This document shows positions 14,457 to 21,243 of a DNA stretch of 21,243 nt, in pieces. This stretch comes from a virus. Numbering within the stretch: position 1 is the first letter of the stretch; every line of letters begins with the position of its first letter. Below the pieces are notes generated by a model, which saw only the letters and a program-made list of their open reading frames with translations, was not told where the DNA came from and made no database searches. Position numbers and translations under genes: made by a program. The stretch lies in the IMG/VR virus record IMGVR_UViG_3300024343_000139, positions 1 to 21,243 of that record, one strand, 5' to 3'.

Positions 14457-16157
14457 ATGCCTTTAGCTGAATATTATAATGGAACTAGTTGGGTTCCTGT
14501 CATTGGCACAGTTACTTCTGTAGGTATTACTGGAAGCACGGGATTGGGTGTAACAGGATCGCCTATTACATCTGCTGGAACAATAAATTTGACATTAGGA
14601 TCAGAACTGCAAGCTTTATCTGCTTTCGCATCCTCTGGATTGATGATAAGAACTGGTAGCAATAGTTATGTTGGTAGAACGTTGACAGTAGGCTCTAATT
14701 TAACAATTTCCAATGCTAACGGAATATTTGGCGATCCTCTAATAAATTTAACTTCTACATTAAATATAACAAGTTTAATTGCTAGTGGAAATATAACTAG
14801 TATGGGGGGTAATGTTAGTGCAACCAGTGGAACATTAATAGGTAACAATTTATCTGCATATAATTCATTGGCGATACAAGTTTTAAATCCTTTAAATATG
14901 CAGAGTAATGATATAACTGGTTTACCATCTACACCAGCTACTTCGTCATCTGCTATTAACAAAACTTATTTTGATCAGCGTACCGATAAATATCAGATAT
15001 TAACTTATTCCACTAATATTATTTGGAATGCTTTTAATGGTAATGTAGCAGTTTTAACTTTGACAGGTAATGCTGCTATAACTAACATTAGTTGGAATAA
15101 AGAATCTACTTTTACATTGTTTGTAAAACAAGATTCAACTGGGGGCAGAACTTTAAACATTTATAGCATTTATAGACCTAGTAGTACTTCTTCGTTGATG
15201 CCGCTTTCCAGTGGAGCAAATGCAGTTGATTGTCTTATTTTTAAATGGTCGGGTGAATTAGGAAACCTTTATTTAGTTCAAGTTATTAATAATTTTCAGT
15301 TTATCCCTATACCGACATATAAAAATACTTTTGATTATAACGGTAGTGTTCAATCTATAACAATACCGACTAGCTCTACAAACATATGTAGATTAAAAAT
15401 ACTAGGAGCTGGGGGCGGTCAAGGTTTGTATAACGGCGGAGGTAGTAGTGGGGCAGGCGGCTACGTTATATATGAGTTCAATACTACTAACTATATAGGA
15501 CAAGCTTTGTATCTAAGGGTAGGTCAAGGCGGTGAAGGTGGGATTAATGCAACCAGAGCAGGAACAGGTGGTTATCCTAATGGGGGCTTTGGAATTTCAG
15601 GCGATACTTACCCAGGAGGTGGAGGCGGTAGAAGTGAAGTGCGCATAGGTTCATCTAGCGGAACTATATTAGCTATAGCAGGTGGTGGCGGAGGCGGTTC
15701 TGGTTATTCTACAAATGATCTTGGTGCTGGTGGTGGAATAAGTGGACAAGACGGAAACTTGTCAGGAAGCGGTGGCACACAATCTAGCGGTGGAGTATCG
15801 CAAACATTACCGCCTGCTCAATTTCAACAAGCTGGCTTTTTACAAGCTGCTGGGGCTACAACAACTCTTACAGCTCAAAGTTATGATTGTGGTGGAGGAG
15901 GAGATGGTTATTATGGAGGAGGATGTGCGGGCGGCGATGGTAGAACTTCTGGTGGCGGTTCAGGTTACATCAATAATTCTTTCCCAGGAAAAAGCAGCAC
16001 AATAATTGTTGCAGATAGCACTGGCACTGCAATTTCCCCAGCAGCTGCATCAGACAGTGATTTTTCAAGCGGTTATGGGGTTGGTCGTGTGGGTGGATCA
16101 TTAAGTGGTAGTGGTTTAAGAGGCGGTAACGGAAGAGTGGTAGTAGAGTTTATTTAG
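14457..16157 (+). CDS. Fibre/adhesin with glycine-rich ALK/LTK-like tip (split-module third part)
   Basis: The 566-residue protein starts MPLAEYYNGTSWVPV, again the continuation of the motif ending the previous protein, and continues with fibre repeats (GTVTSVGITGSTGLGVTGS). From about residue 315 it becomes very Gly-rich: GAGGGQGLYNGGGSSGAGGY, VGQGGEGG, PGGGGGRSEVRI, ILAIAGGGGGGS, CGGGGDGYYGGGCAGGDG and GGGSGYI. The order of these motifs matches the glycine-rich domain of ALK/LTK-type proteins and resembles polyglycine-II phage adhesins. It is the likely receptor-binding tip. The ATG has no good ribosome binding site; the preceding TAA could be read through, or ribosomes could restart. Confidence 0.8.
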   Translation: MPLAEYYNGTSWVPVIGTVTSVGITGSTGLGVTGSPITSAGTINLTLGSELQALSAFASSGLMIRTGSNSYVGRTLTVGSNLTISNANGIFGDPLINLTSTLNITSLIASGNITSMGGNVSATSGTLIGNNLSAYNSLAIQVLNPLNMQSNDITGLPSTPATSSSAINKTYFDQRTDKYQILTYSTNIIWNAFNGNVAVLTLTGNAAITNISWNKESTFTLFVKQDSTGGRTLNIYSIYRPSSTSSLMPLSSGANAVDCLIFKWSGELGNLYLVQVINNFQFIPIPTYKNTFDYNGSVQSITIPTSSTNICRLKILGAGGGQGLYNGGGSSGAGGYVIYEFNTTNYIGQALYLRVGQGGEGGINATRAGTGGYPNGGFGISGDTYPGGGGGRSEVRIGSSSGTILAIAGGGGGGSGYSTNDLGAGGGISGQDGNLSGSGGTQSSGGVSQTLPPAQFQQAGFLQAAGATTTLTAQSYDCGGGGDGYYGGGCAGGDGRTSGGGSGYINNSFPGKSSTIIVADSTGTAISPAAASDSDFSSGYGVGRVGGSLSGSGLRGGNGRVVVEFI

Positions 16158-16185
16158 TAATAATATTATAAAAATAGGTAAAGAT

Positions 16186-16464
16186 ATGAGTAAAAATAAC
16201 AATATTGTACAAGTTAATCAATTAGTAGATCCTGTAATAAAACCCATGAACCCAGAAGCCGTAAACTATCTTTCTTGGTTTATGTCTGATGCTCAAAATT
16301 TAAGAAATTGGACTTGGCAAATATTTGGTAGTGATATTGATATAAATAGTTCTAAATTTACGGAGTTAAAAGAGGCTTCTGAAAAAACCTTAGTAGAATT
16401 AGAAGACGATATTGCTAAAATTAGAGAGTTCTTAGCAAGTTATGTGCCGCCCGTTACTGTTTAA
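16186..16464 (+). CDS. Small protein (92 aa) after the adhesin, unknown
   Basis: The 92-residue product starts 28 bases after the adhesin stop with a weak AGGTAAAG ribosome binding site. It has a central aromatic part (YLSWFMSDAQNLRNWTWQIF) and an acidic coiled-coil-like helix (LVELEDDIAKIREFL), ending PPVTV. No family is recognisable. Small proteins directly after fibre genes are often fibre chaperones or caps, and that is the likeliest guess from position. It ends the fibre cassette; a 234-base gap follows. Confidence 0.65.
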   Translation: MSKNNNIVQVNQLVDPVIKPMNPEAVNYLSWFMSDAQNLRNWTWQIFGSDIDINSSKFTELKEASEKTLVELEDDIAKIREFLASYVPPVTV

Positions 16465-16525
16465 TTTGTAACAATATCCTAATTTTCTGCCGCAAACCCT
16501 CCAAATTTCCGACTAAGCGTTTGTA

Positions 16526-16561
16526 CCGAGTAATTTATTGCACGACTTATAAATTATTCGG
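16526..16561 (+). repeat. Imperfect inverted repeat in the second non-coding gap
   Basis: CCGAGTAATTTA (16526-16537) and TAAATTATTCGG (16550-16561) pair at 11 of 12 positions around a 12-base loop. No T-run follows, so a classic intrinsic terminator is not supported. TTTATTGCAC at 16534-16543 recurs exactly at 16663-16672. Confidence 0.5.
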
Positions 16562-16614
16562 CTTAAATCAAGCTTAATAGAGATTAAAATAACCTTAAAG
16601 ATACTAAATAACCA

Positions 16615-16642
16615 TTGATCTATAATAATATTTTGTTATACT
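16615..16642 (+). promoter_or_regulatory. Candidate promoter before the second head-gene group
   Basis: TTGATC (16615-16620) and TATACT (16637-16642) are spaced by 16 bases. The -10-like TATACT lies inside the left arm of the nested palindrome at 16636-16686, as expected where a repressor blocks RNA polymerase. Downstream lies the gene at 16699. The match is modest in AT-rich DNA. Confidence 0.35.
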
Positions 16643-16686
16643 ATATACAGTATGTGCAATATTTTATTGCACTATATATAGTATAA
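16636..16686. promoter_or_regulatory. Large nested palindrome, candidate operator
   Basis: The outer arm TTATACTATATA (16636-16647) is the exact reverse complement of TATATAGTATAA (16675-16686). The inner arm GTGCAATA (16654-16661) pairs exactly with TATTGCAC (16665-16672). That is 20 bp paired with a 6-versus-2-base internal bulge and a 3-base loop. The outer half-site TATACTA also occurs in the twin palindromes at 5776-5809. It ends 12 bases before the ATG of the next gene, so it could act as an operator or as RNA structure in the 5' leader. Confidence 0.65.
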
Positions 16687-16698
16687 ATTAAGAAGATA

Positions 16699-16947
16699 AT
16701 GGGTTGTTGTATGAACGTAGCAGAGATTATTCAAATTTTACCAAAATATGTACAAGCTTTATATAGCGACAGTACCTTGTACTTTTCTGGTGAAGAAACA
16801 ATAGCTACTCCAGAGCGTAAAGCCTTGGTAATAAGAGATATTAAACTAATCCAAGAACAATTAAGTTCTCTAGAACAAGTATTGGGTCAAAACAGATTAG
16901 ATGATTCAGTAACTTTAGAAAAAATGTTGCAAGAAAGAAGTGCATAA
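16699..16947 (+). CDS. Small helical protein (82 aa) at start of head-gene group
   Basis: The 82-residue protein reads MGCCMNVAEIIQILPKYVQA from the ATG at 16699, which follows AAGAAG; a second in-frame ATG (16711) lacks any ribosome binding site. The C-terminal part is a coiled-coil-like helix (IKLIQEQLSSLEQVLGQNRL). Small helical proteins of this type sit before SPP1 gp7-type genes in many phages, but I cannot name a family. It overlaps the next gene by eight bases. Confidence 0.65.
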   Translation: MGCCMNVAEIIQILPKYVQALYSDSTLYFSGEETIATPERKALVIRDIKLIQEQLSSLEQVLGQNRLDDSVTLEKMLQERSA

Positions 16948-17755
16948 ATTGGGTTTATTAGTCAATCTTCCAGTGGAAGCAAGGCTTAAGTATGAGGAGT
17001 ATTTACTAGCTCTAGTTAAAAAAGTTAGTTTTCTTATAAAAAAGTCGTTAGTTATTGATGGTGTTTTTGAGGAAGATTATAAGAAACTCATAAGAATTGA
17101 TAATGATTTTAATTATGATTTTGAAAATATAATTAAACTTATCGAAGCTAAAATTGTTTCTGAATTAAATCTTTTCTTAAAAAGAATCTCTCGAGTTGCA
17201 GTCCTCACAGAGAAATTTAATTATAAGGCTGTTGAGAAATCATTAAACGGGGTCAAGAAATCAATCCCCACTCTAAAAAACACCCATGTTCAAAATGAGA
17301 TGAGGATGTGGGTATCCGAGAATGTTAGATTAATAAAAACAATCCCAGAAAAAATGCTCACAAAGGTTGAAGAGATTGTATATACGGCTGTTAGAACTGG
17401 CGTGACCCATATCGAACTGAGTAAGAGATTAGTTGAGTCTTTTGGCATAGCTAAAAAAAGAGCAATTATTATTGCAAGAGACCAGATCAATAAATTACAC
17501 GGCAATCTAACAAGAGTAAGAAATTTAGAATTAGGCATTACTGAGTACAAATGGTCAACCAGTAAGGATGAGAGAGTAAGGCACTCACATGAAGTTTTAG
17601 ATAATAAAATTTGTTCATGGCTTGATTTCAATATCTATAAAAACAACATTAATGATAAGAAGCAGTTACAACGTTTGTCGATTAACGCAACATTGAGTAA
17701 TCCATCGCAAGACATTTTATGTCGATGTACTTCTATCCCAATAATTAATATTTAA
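16940..17755 (+). CDS. SPP1 gp7 / Mu F-like minor head protein
   Basis: The 271-residue protein starts at GTG 16940, overlapping the previous gene. The helical N-terminal half leads to the conserved C-terminal part: ARDQINKLHGNLTRVRNLEL, then EYKWSTSKDERVRHSHEVLD (from about 202), and PSQDILCRC near the end. This is the head-morphogenesis module that binds the portal and affects DNA ejection. It normally follows the portal gene directly; here it lies about 7.9 kb beyond it, after the fibre and patatin cassette. It is somewhat short for the family, mainly in the N-terminal half. Confidence 0.85.
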   Translation: MHKLGLLVNLPVEARLKYEEYLLALVKKVSFLIKKSLVIDGVFEEDYKKLIRIDNDFNYDFENIIKLIEAKIVSELNLFLKRISRVAVLTEKFNYKAVEKSLNGVKKSIPTLKNTHVQNEMRMWVSENVRLIKTIPEKMLTKVEEIVYTAVRTGVTHIELSKRLVESFGIAKKRAIIIARDQINKLHGNLTRVRNLELGITEYKWSTSKDERVRHSHEVLDNKICSWLDFNIYKNNINDKKQLQRLSINATLSNPSQDILCRCTSIPIINI

Positions 17756-17760
17756 AACGT

Positions 17761-18879
17761 ATGTCTAATAAGTTAAGTGCAACAAGTATAATAAAAAGAT
17801 TTGATACTTTCCAAGTGCCGAAAGTAGAGAAGACTAAAGAAGGATATTTACGTGGCAAGGTGATAGCTAGTAGGGCAGGAGTCTTTGAATACCTAAATTT
17901 TGACGGCACTGTAAGAAGAGAACTGCGTCATCCTGATGAGGTGTTTAAAACTGATAGTTTGGATACTATGAAGATGATACCTGTAACTGACGACCACCCT
18001 GCTGAGTTTGTTGATTCAAAAAATGCAGCTCAATTGCAAGTCGGTTATACAGGCGAGAACTGTGATACAGACGGAGATAATATCATCACAACTATCACAG
18101 TTACGCATCAAGATGTAATTGATAAAATCCTTAGCGGTAAGAAAGTTGAGTTATCGCTCGGTTACGAAGTTACTTTAGTCAAAAAAAGTGGAAACTATGA
18201 CAATGAGGACTATGACTATATACAAACTAACATAGTTTATAATCATTTAGCCGTTGTAGATAAAGGTAGAGCTGGCAGAAATGCTAGGTTTAGATTTGAT
18301 AATGCAGCAGAATTAAAAACAATTAATAATAAAGAGAAGGTTAATATGTCAGAAGACAATCAAAATTTAGATATAAAAAATTTAGATCAAGAAATAGAAA
18401 ATAAAAAACTACGCATTGATGCGTTAATTGCTGATAAAGCACTTTTAACAAGTCAATTAGAAGCAAAGACTAGTAAATTAGATCATGTAGAAAAAGCATG
18501 GGATAAAACAAAAAAAGAACTAGAAGAAGAAAAGAAAATTAGAGTCGATAGCGTTATATCTAAGCAGGTTATGGACAGAGTATCTCTTTTTGCTCAAAGC
18601 ATGCCGTTTCTGAAGGATGACTTATTTGGTTATCTAAGCCATAGCGATAGAGAGATCATGATTGCTGTTTTAAATTCAAATAGAACTGACGGTTTAGATT
18701 TCGCTGAGCAAACTGATGATTATGTAAAAGGAATGTTTGCTGCATTTGTCGGTACAAACTTAAAAACATCTAACATAGATACTAAGTCAGTTTTTAGCTT
18801 ATTGAGTAAAGAGTGCGATGTATCAACTACTTTAACCACACACGATAAAATCGTGAAACAAATGAAAGCAGGTAAATAA
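17761..18879 (+). CDS. DUF2213 capsid maturation protease with C-terminal scaffold part
   Basis: The first about 185 residues of this 372-residue protein match DUF2213: TDDHPAEF (His79), VELSLGYEV (Ser132) and YNHLAVVDKGRAGRNARFRF (His162). By analogy with herpes/HK97-fold prohead proteases these may be the His-Ser-His active-site set. The rest is a long charged coiled coil (about 196-270) and helical tail, as in protease-scaffold fusions. It would cut itself and the scaffold during head maturation. A well-formed internal start at 18346 suggests the scaffold is also made alone. Cement and major capsid genes follow. Confidence 0.85.
   Translation: MSNKLSATSIIKRFDTFQVPKVEKTKEGYLRGKVIASRAGVFEYLNFDGTVRRELRHPDEVFKTDSLDTMKMIPVTDDHPAEFVDSKNAAQLQVGYTGENCDTDGDNIITTITVTHQDVIDKILSGKKVELSLGYEVTLVKKSGNYDNEDYDYIQTNIVYNHLAVVDKGRAGRNARFRFDNAAELKTINNKEKVNMSEDNQNLDIKNLDQEIENKKLRIDALIADKALLTSQLEAKTSKLDHVEKAWDKTKKELEEEKKIRVDSVISKQVMDRVSLFAQSMPFLKDDLFGYLSHSDREIMIAVLNSNRTDGLDFAEQTDDYVKGMFAAFVGTNLKTSNIDTKSVFSLLSKECDVSTTLTTHDKIVKQMKAGK
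18346..18879 (+). CDS. Putative internally started scaffold protein
   Basis: Inside the protease gene an in-frame ATG at 18346 (codon 196) is preceded by AGAAGG at a five-base spacing, among the best ribosome binding sites in the block. It falls exactly where the protease domain ends and the coiled coil begins. The product would be 177 residues (MSEDNQNLDIKNL and on). The same arrangement is known for lambda C/Nu3 and other phages. That protein is made from this start is inference. Confidence 0.5.
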   Translation: MSEDNQNLDIKNLDQEIENKKLRIDALIADKALLTSQLEAKTSKLDHVEKAWDKTKKELEEEKKIRVDSVISKQVMDRVSLFAQSMPFLKDDLFGYLSHSDREIMIAVLNSNRTDGLDFAEQTDDYVKGMFAAFVGTNLKTSNIDTKSVFSLLSKECDVSTTLTTHDKIVKQMKAGK

Positions 18880-18880
18880 T

Positions 18881-19411
18881 ATGCAAAAAGATTTTAGTAA
18901 TAGTTTAAATTCTAATCCTTTCCTACTTGGTAACGTATGGGACGGTTCATTAGCTCAGGTTGATAGCTATATTGCAGAGACTGCAATACCTTTCGGCGCA
19001 CCTGTTATTCTTGGTACAGACGGAGTAAGACAAGTAAAACTAGCTACTGTTGGAGCAGCGGTTACCAGCTTTATCGGTATTGCACTTAGACAAAATCAAT
19101 TACCAAGCGGTGGTGTTTTAGCACCAGATAATACAGGAGAACAACCTGTGATTATGTCAACAGCCATCAACTCTTATCCAATCGGTTCGCCAATTGCGAT
19201 AGCTAAGACTGGTCGTATAATTATATTAGTAAATACAGTCACACAAAACGTCGTCGGTACAACTAGAGCAGTTTATACAATGGCTACAGGGTTGATAACC
19301 ACACAAACGGCGGCGGCTACAGGTGGTACACAACTTGATTTAGGTTTTGTTCTAACAGTACCAGTAGCTGGTCAGCTTTGTGCTATCCAAATAAATAAAT
19401 TATTACAATAA
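18881..19411 (+). CDS. Capsid cement/decoration protein (gp24-like)
   Basis: The 176-residue protein is strand-rich with little charge: AETAIPFGAPVILGTDGVRQ near the start, VTSFIGIALRQNQLP, YPIGSPIAIAKTGRIIILVN, and a C-terminal QLDLGFVLTVPVAGQLCAIQINK. This is the pattern of structural cement proteins annotated as gp24-like, which sit on the outer capsid to stabilise it. Position directly before the major capsid gene fits. The start is an ATG one base after the protease stop. Confidence 0.8.
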   Translation: MQKDFSNSLNSNPFLLGNVWDGSLAQVDSYIAETAIPFGAPVILGTDGVRQVKLATVGAAVTSFIGIALRQNQLPSGGVLAPDNTGEQPVIMSTAINSYPIGSPIAIAKTGRIIILVNTVTQNVVGTTRAVYTMATGLITTQTAAATGGTQLDLGFVLTVPVAGQLCAIQINKLLQ

Positions 19412-19424
19412 ACAGGTATTATAT

Positions 19425-20393
19425 ATGAAAAGTTTTTATTCAAATACAGCTCTAGAGAATTATTCTGGTAAAAGGGTTGATGCTAATGAGATTATGTTTT
19501 TTACTAATGAGCTTACATCTTACGAGGCGCAAGAGTTCATGAATTTAAAAAATGAACTTACGCTTTTTAAAGTTCTAAAACCTCACATGGTTGAGAAATA
19601 TAAAACAATATATAATTACAAAATGTTTGACGCTACTGGCAAATCTAAAATTATTGCGGCAAATAATGGACTAGTAGATGACATACCATTCGTAGGTGTA
19701 GGTGGTAAAGAATTTCAATCTCCTATTGTAAATATTGCATGTAAAATTTACTTTAGCGACGCCGATATTCAGGCCTCGGCAGCGGTAAGACGTAATGTTA
19801 TTGGGATGTTAGCAGATCAAGCTATGCGTTCTAATTTTGAACTGATGAATAGTCTTGGGTTTTACGGCGATAAACTCTCTGGAATTCCAGGCATCTATGG
19901 GAATGCTTTTATAACTAAGGCTGCGATGGCTAATGACTGGAAAATCTCTGGCACGATTACCGCAGCACAGATGTATCAGAATTTAGTGACTATTTATAAT
20001 GCTATTAAAACTGTTACAAATAATGTTATCTCTCCCGATACTTGTTTGATTGCTCCTGCATTATATAACATTATGGATACTACGATTTTCAATACATTTA
20101 ACGGGACGACTGTTAGACAACAATTTGAAGGCGCACAAAACGTTAAAGTAATATCTACTCCAGAATTAGCTGGCACAGCATTAACCGCTGGAACAGGTAC
20201 GGCAAACTTAAAAGATTCTTTGTTTATGTTTAAGAATATTGAGAGTTTTATTTCTCCAATCGTTTCTAATTGGTTTGAAATGAAACCTCCTCAAGCAATA
20301 GACTTAAGATATGAGACAATTTGTCCTTCTGGGTTTGGTGGAGTTGTTATAAGGCAGCCAATGGGTTGTTACATAGCGAATAACGCTACATAA
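19425..20393 (+). CDS. Major capsid protein (DUF2184 type)
   Basis: The 322-residue protein matches the DUF2184 major capsid family: an N-terminal arm, VGVGGKEFQSPIVNIACKIY, then YFSDADIQASAAV, MLADQAMRSNFELMNSLGFY and GDKLSGIPGIYG. The C-terminal part ends IDLRYETICPSGFGGVVIRQ, as usual for the family. It should adopt an HK97-type fold and form the shell. Gene order protease, cement, capsid, DUF4054 is the normal one for this phage group. Confidence 0.9.
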   Translation: MKSFYSNTALENYSGKRVDANEIMFFTNELTSYEAQEFMNLKNELTLFKVLKPHMVEKYKTIYNYKMFDATGKSKIIAANNGLVDDIPFVGVGGKEFQSPIVNIACKIYFSDADIQASAAVRRNVIGMLADQAMRSNFELMNSLGFYGDKLSGIPGIYGNAFITKAAMANDWKISGTITAAQMYQNLVTIYNAIKTVTNNVISPDTCLIAPALYNIMDTTIFNTFNGTTVRQQFEGAQNVKVISTPELAGTALTAGTGTANLKDSLFMFKNIESFISPIVSNWFEMKPPQAIDLRYETICPSGFGGVVIRQPMGCYIANNAT

Positions 20394-20409
20394 GAAACGG
20401 TTATATGTT

Positions 20410-20754
20410 ATGGAATTATTGGCAAGGTTAAAGCGTATAGCACCAGAATTTGCACTGGAAGATGAGCAGTTCTTGTTAGATCATTTGACGATTAGCCAAG
20501 AGTCCATCAGTTCTTCGATAAGACAGCCGCTATTAGACAATTTAATTGTTTATTTAGCGGCTCATAACATTGATTTAGCCTTAAAACGTAAAGGGTCAGG
20601 CGGTCAGGTTAAGTCGATAAGAGAAGGTGCGCTTAGTATTGATTATGCAGTTAATTCAAATATTACTTCTGAATTTGACATGTCTAGTTATGGTGGTAAA
20701 TATATGGCATTAGTAAAAAGTGCAATTATTGCCCCTTTAACTCGGAGTTGTTAA
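20410..20754 (+). CDS. Head-tail connector (DUF4054-like)
   Basis: The 114-residue protein has the DUF4054 layout: a helical start ending in LDNLIVYLAAHNIDLALKRK, the turn GGQVKSIREGALSIDYAVN, and a YGGKYMAL.K segment near the end. Family members are adaptor proteins beneath the portal that join head and tail. It follows the major capsid gene, and its TAA overlaps the next ATG. Confidence 0.8.
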   Translation: MELLARLKRIAPEFALEDEQFLLDHLTISQESISSSIRQPLLDNLIVYLAAHNIDLALKRKGSGGQVKSIREGALSIDYAVNSNITSEFDMSSYGGKYMALVKSAIIAPLTRSC

Positions 20755-21191
20755 TGAAGGATATAGATAAAGGGTTTAAAGAAGCGATAAAGAAGCTGCA
20801 AGCACTAGCGGGCAAAACTTTGCAAGTTGGTATATTAAGTGATGCAGGAGTTAATGAAAAAACTGGCACTTTGATTGCAGAATATGCTTATGCCAATGAA
20901 TTTGGTACAAAAGATATACCAGCTCGTTCTTTTATAGGTAGTACTTGCGATGAGCAGTTCCAAAAATGGGACGCAATGGTTGATAAAATGAAAATTGATC
21001 CGTCATATAGTGTAGAGCGGTTATTAGGAACGCTTGGTGAGCAGGTTGTGGGTGATATAAAAGAGAAAATAGGTAGTAACATTCAGCCCTCTAATAGCGA
21101 TGCGACTATAGCTAAAAAGAAAAGCAGCAGAACTCTAATTGACACAGGGATAATGCGCCGTGCTATAAAATACAAAATAGTAGATAAATAA
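20754..21191 (+). CDS. Neck/tail completion protein (HK97 gp10-like)
   Basis: I take the ATG at 20754, which overlaps the upstream TAA and follows CGGAG at good distance, giving 145 residues; an in-frame TTG two codons earlier is less likely. LQVGILSDAG and IAEYAYANEFGTKDIPARSF near the middle, and TLIDTGIMRRAIKYKI at the end, match the HK97 gp10 / virion morphogenesis family. These proteins sit at the neck or cap the tail. It overlaps the next gene by one base. Confidence 0.8.
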   Translation: MKDIDKGFKEAIKKLQALAGKTLQVGILSDAGVNEKTGTLIAEYAYANEFGTKDIPARSFIGSTCDEQFQKWDAMVDKMKIDPSYSVERLLGTLGEQVVGDIKEKIGSNIQPSNSDATIAKKKSSRTLIDTGIMRRAIKYKIVDK

Positions 21192-21243
21192 TGTTTGATG
21201 TATTTAGAAAACCATTAACTGTTAGAAGAGTCACGCAAGGTAG
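21191..21243 (+). CDS. Start of a further neck or tail gene (cut by window end)
   Basis: An ATG overlapping the upstream stop (TAATG at 21189-21193) opens a frame that runs to the end of the window. Only MFDVFRKPLTVRRVTQG is visible, too little for a family call. In this position a small head-tail joining or tail-completion gene is normal. Confidence 0.5.
   Translation, partial: MFDVFRKPLTVRRVTQG

Noticed and set aside
15742-16005. Second frame within the glycine-rich adhesin region
   Set aside because: Repetitive GGN codons keep alternative frames open; there is no start signal and no protein-like pattern.
1-21243. CRISPR arrays, tRNA or rRNA genes, insertion sequences, integrase and attachment repeats
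   Set aside because: Looked for on both strands; no regularly spaced identical repeats, cloverleaf-like segments or transposase/integrase motifs were seen. Short attachment repeats cannot be excluded by eye.

Overview
The window is a strongly AT-rich stretch with every recognisable gene on the + strand. It is two large operon-like blocks of a tailed double-stranded DNA bacteriophage or prophage. Three things suggest a host among intracellular alphaproteobacteria of the order Rickettsiales: low GC, a replication protein that joins a winged helix to a DnaA N-terminal-type domain (known from Rickettsia plasmids), and a patatin phospholipase in the virion operon (also known from Wolbachia phage WO). 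The host assignment is inference. I see no integrase, repressor, lysis gene, tRNA or CRISPR array in the window, so integrated and free states cannot be told apart.

Left block (1-5418): early and replication genes. These are very small genes packed with ATGA, TAATG or TGATG stop/start overlaps. They comprise several short helical proteins, a membrane protein of about 200 residues, the replication initiator (GTG start at 1721), a single-stranded DNA-binding protein ending DDEIPF, several proteins I do not recognise, two tandem proteins resembling DUF2829 (the family of the anti-Thoeris protein Tad2), and two tiny membrane proteins. The middle of the replication gene is rich in inverted repeats and may hold the replication origin.

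Non-coding gap (5419-5951): it contains inverted repeats that may form RNA structure, twin palindromes centred 19 bp apart, and a good sigma-70-like promoter reading into the right block. Lying just upstream of the small terminase gene, it is a candidate for the packaging (cos/pac) or control region.

Right block (5952-21243): virion genes. The order is small terminase, large terminase and DUF1073 portal. Then comes an unusual cassette of about 7 kb: a collagen-like multi-segment fibre, a patatin phospholipase with an intact Ser-Asp dyad, and three consecutive fibre/adhesin ORFs, the last with an ALK/LTK-like glycine-rich tip. A second non-coding gap (16465-16698) carries a promoter candidate and a nested palindrome. 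Head assembly then resumes: SPP1 gp7-like minor head protein, DUF2213 protease with an apparent internal scaffold start, cement/decoration protein, DUF2184 major capsid protein, DUF4054 connector, an HK97-gp10-like neck/tail protein, and the start of another gene cut by the window edge.

The terminase-portal-capsid set would build and fill the head. The inserted cassette would supply surface binding and a membrane-attacking lipase. That combination would suit a phage whose bacterial host lives inside eukaryotic cells. The most interesting points are the fibre genes split inside one conserved module, the patatin/adhesin cassette interrupting the head genes, the palindrome cluster inside the replication gene, the tandem Tad2-like genes, and related palindromes in both gaps.
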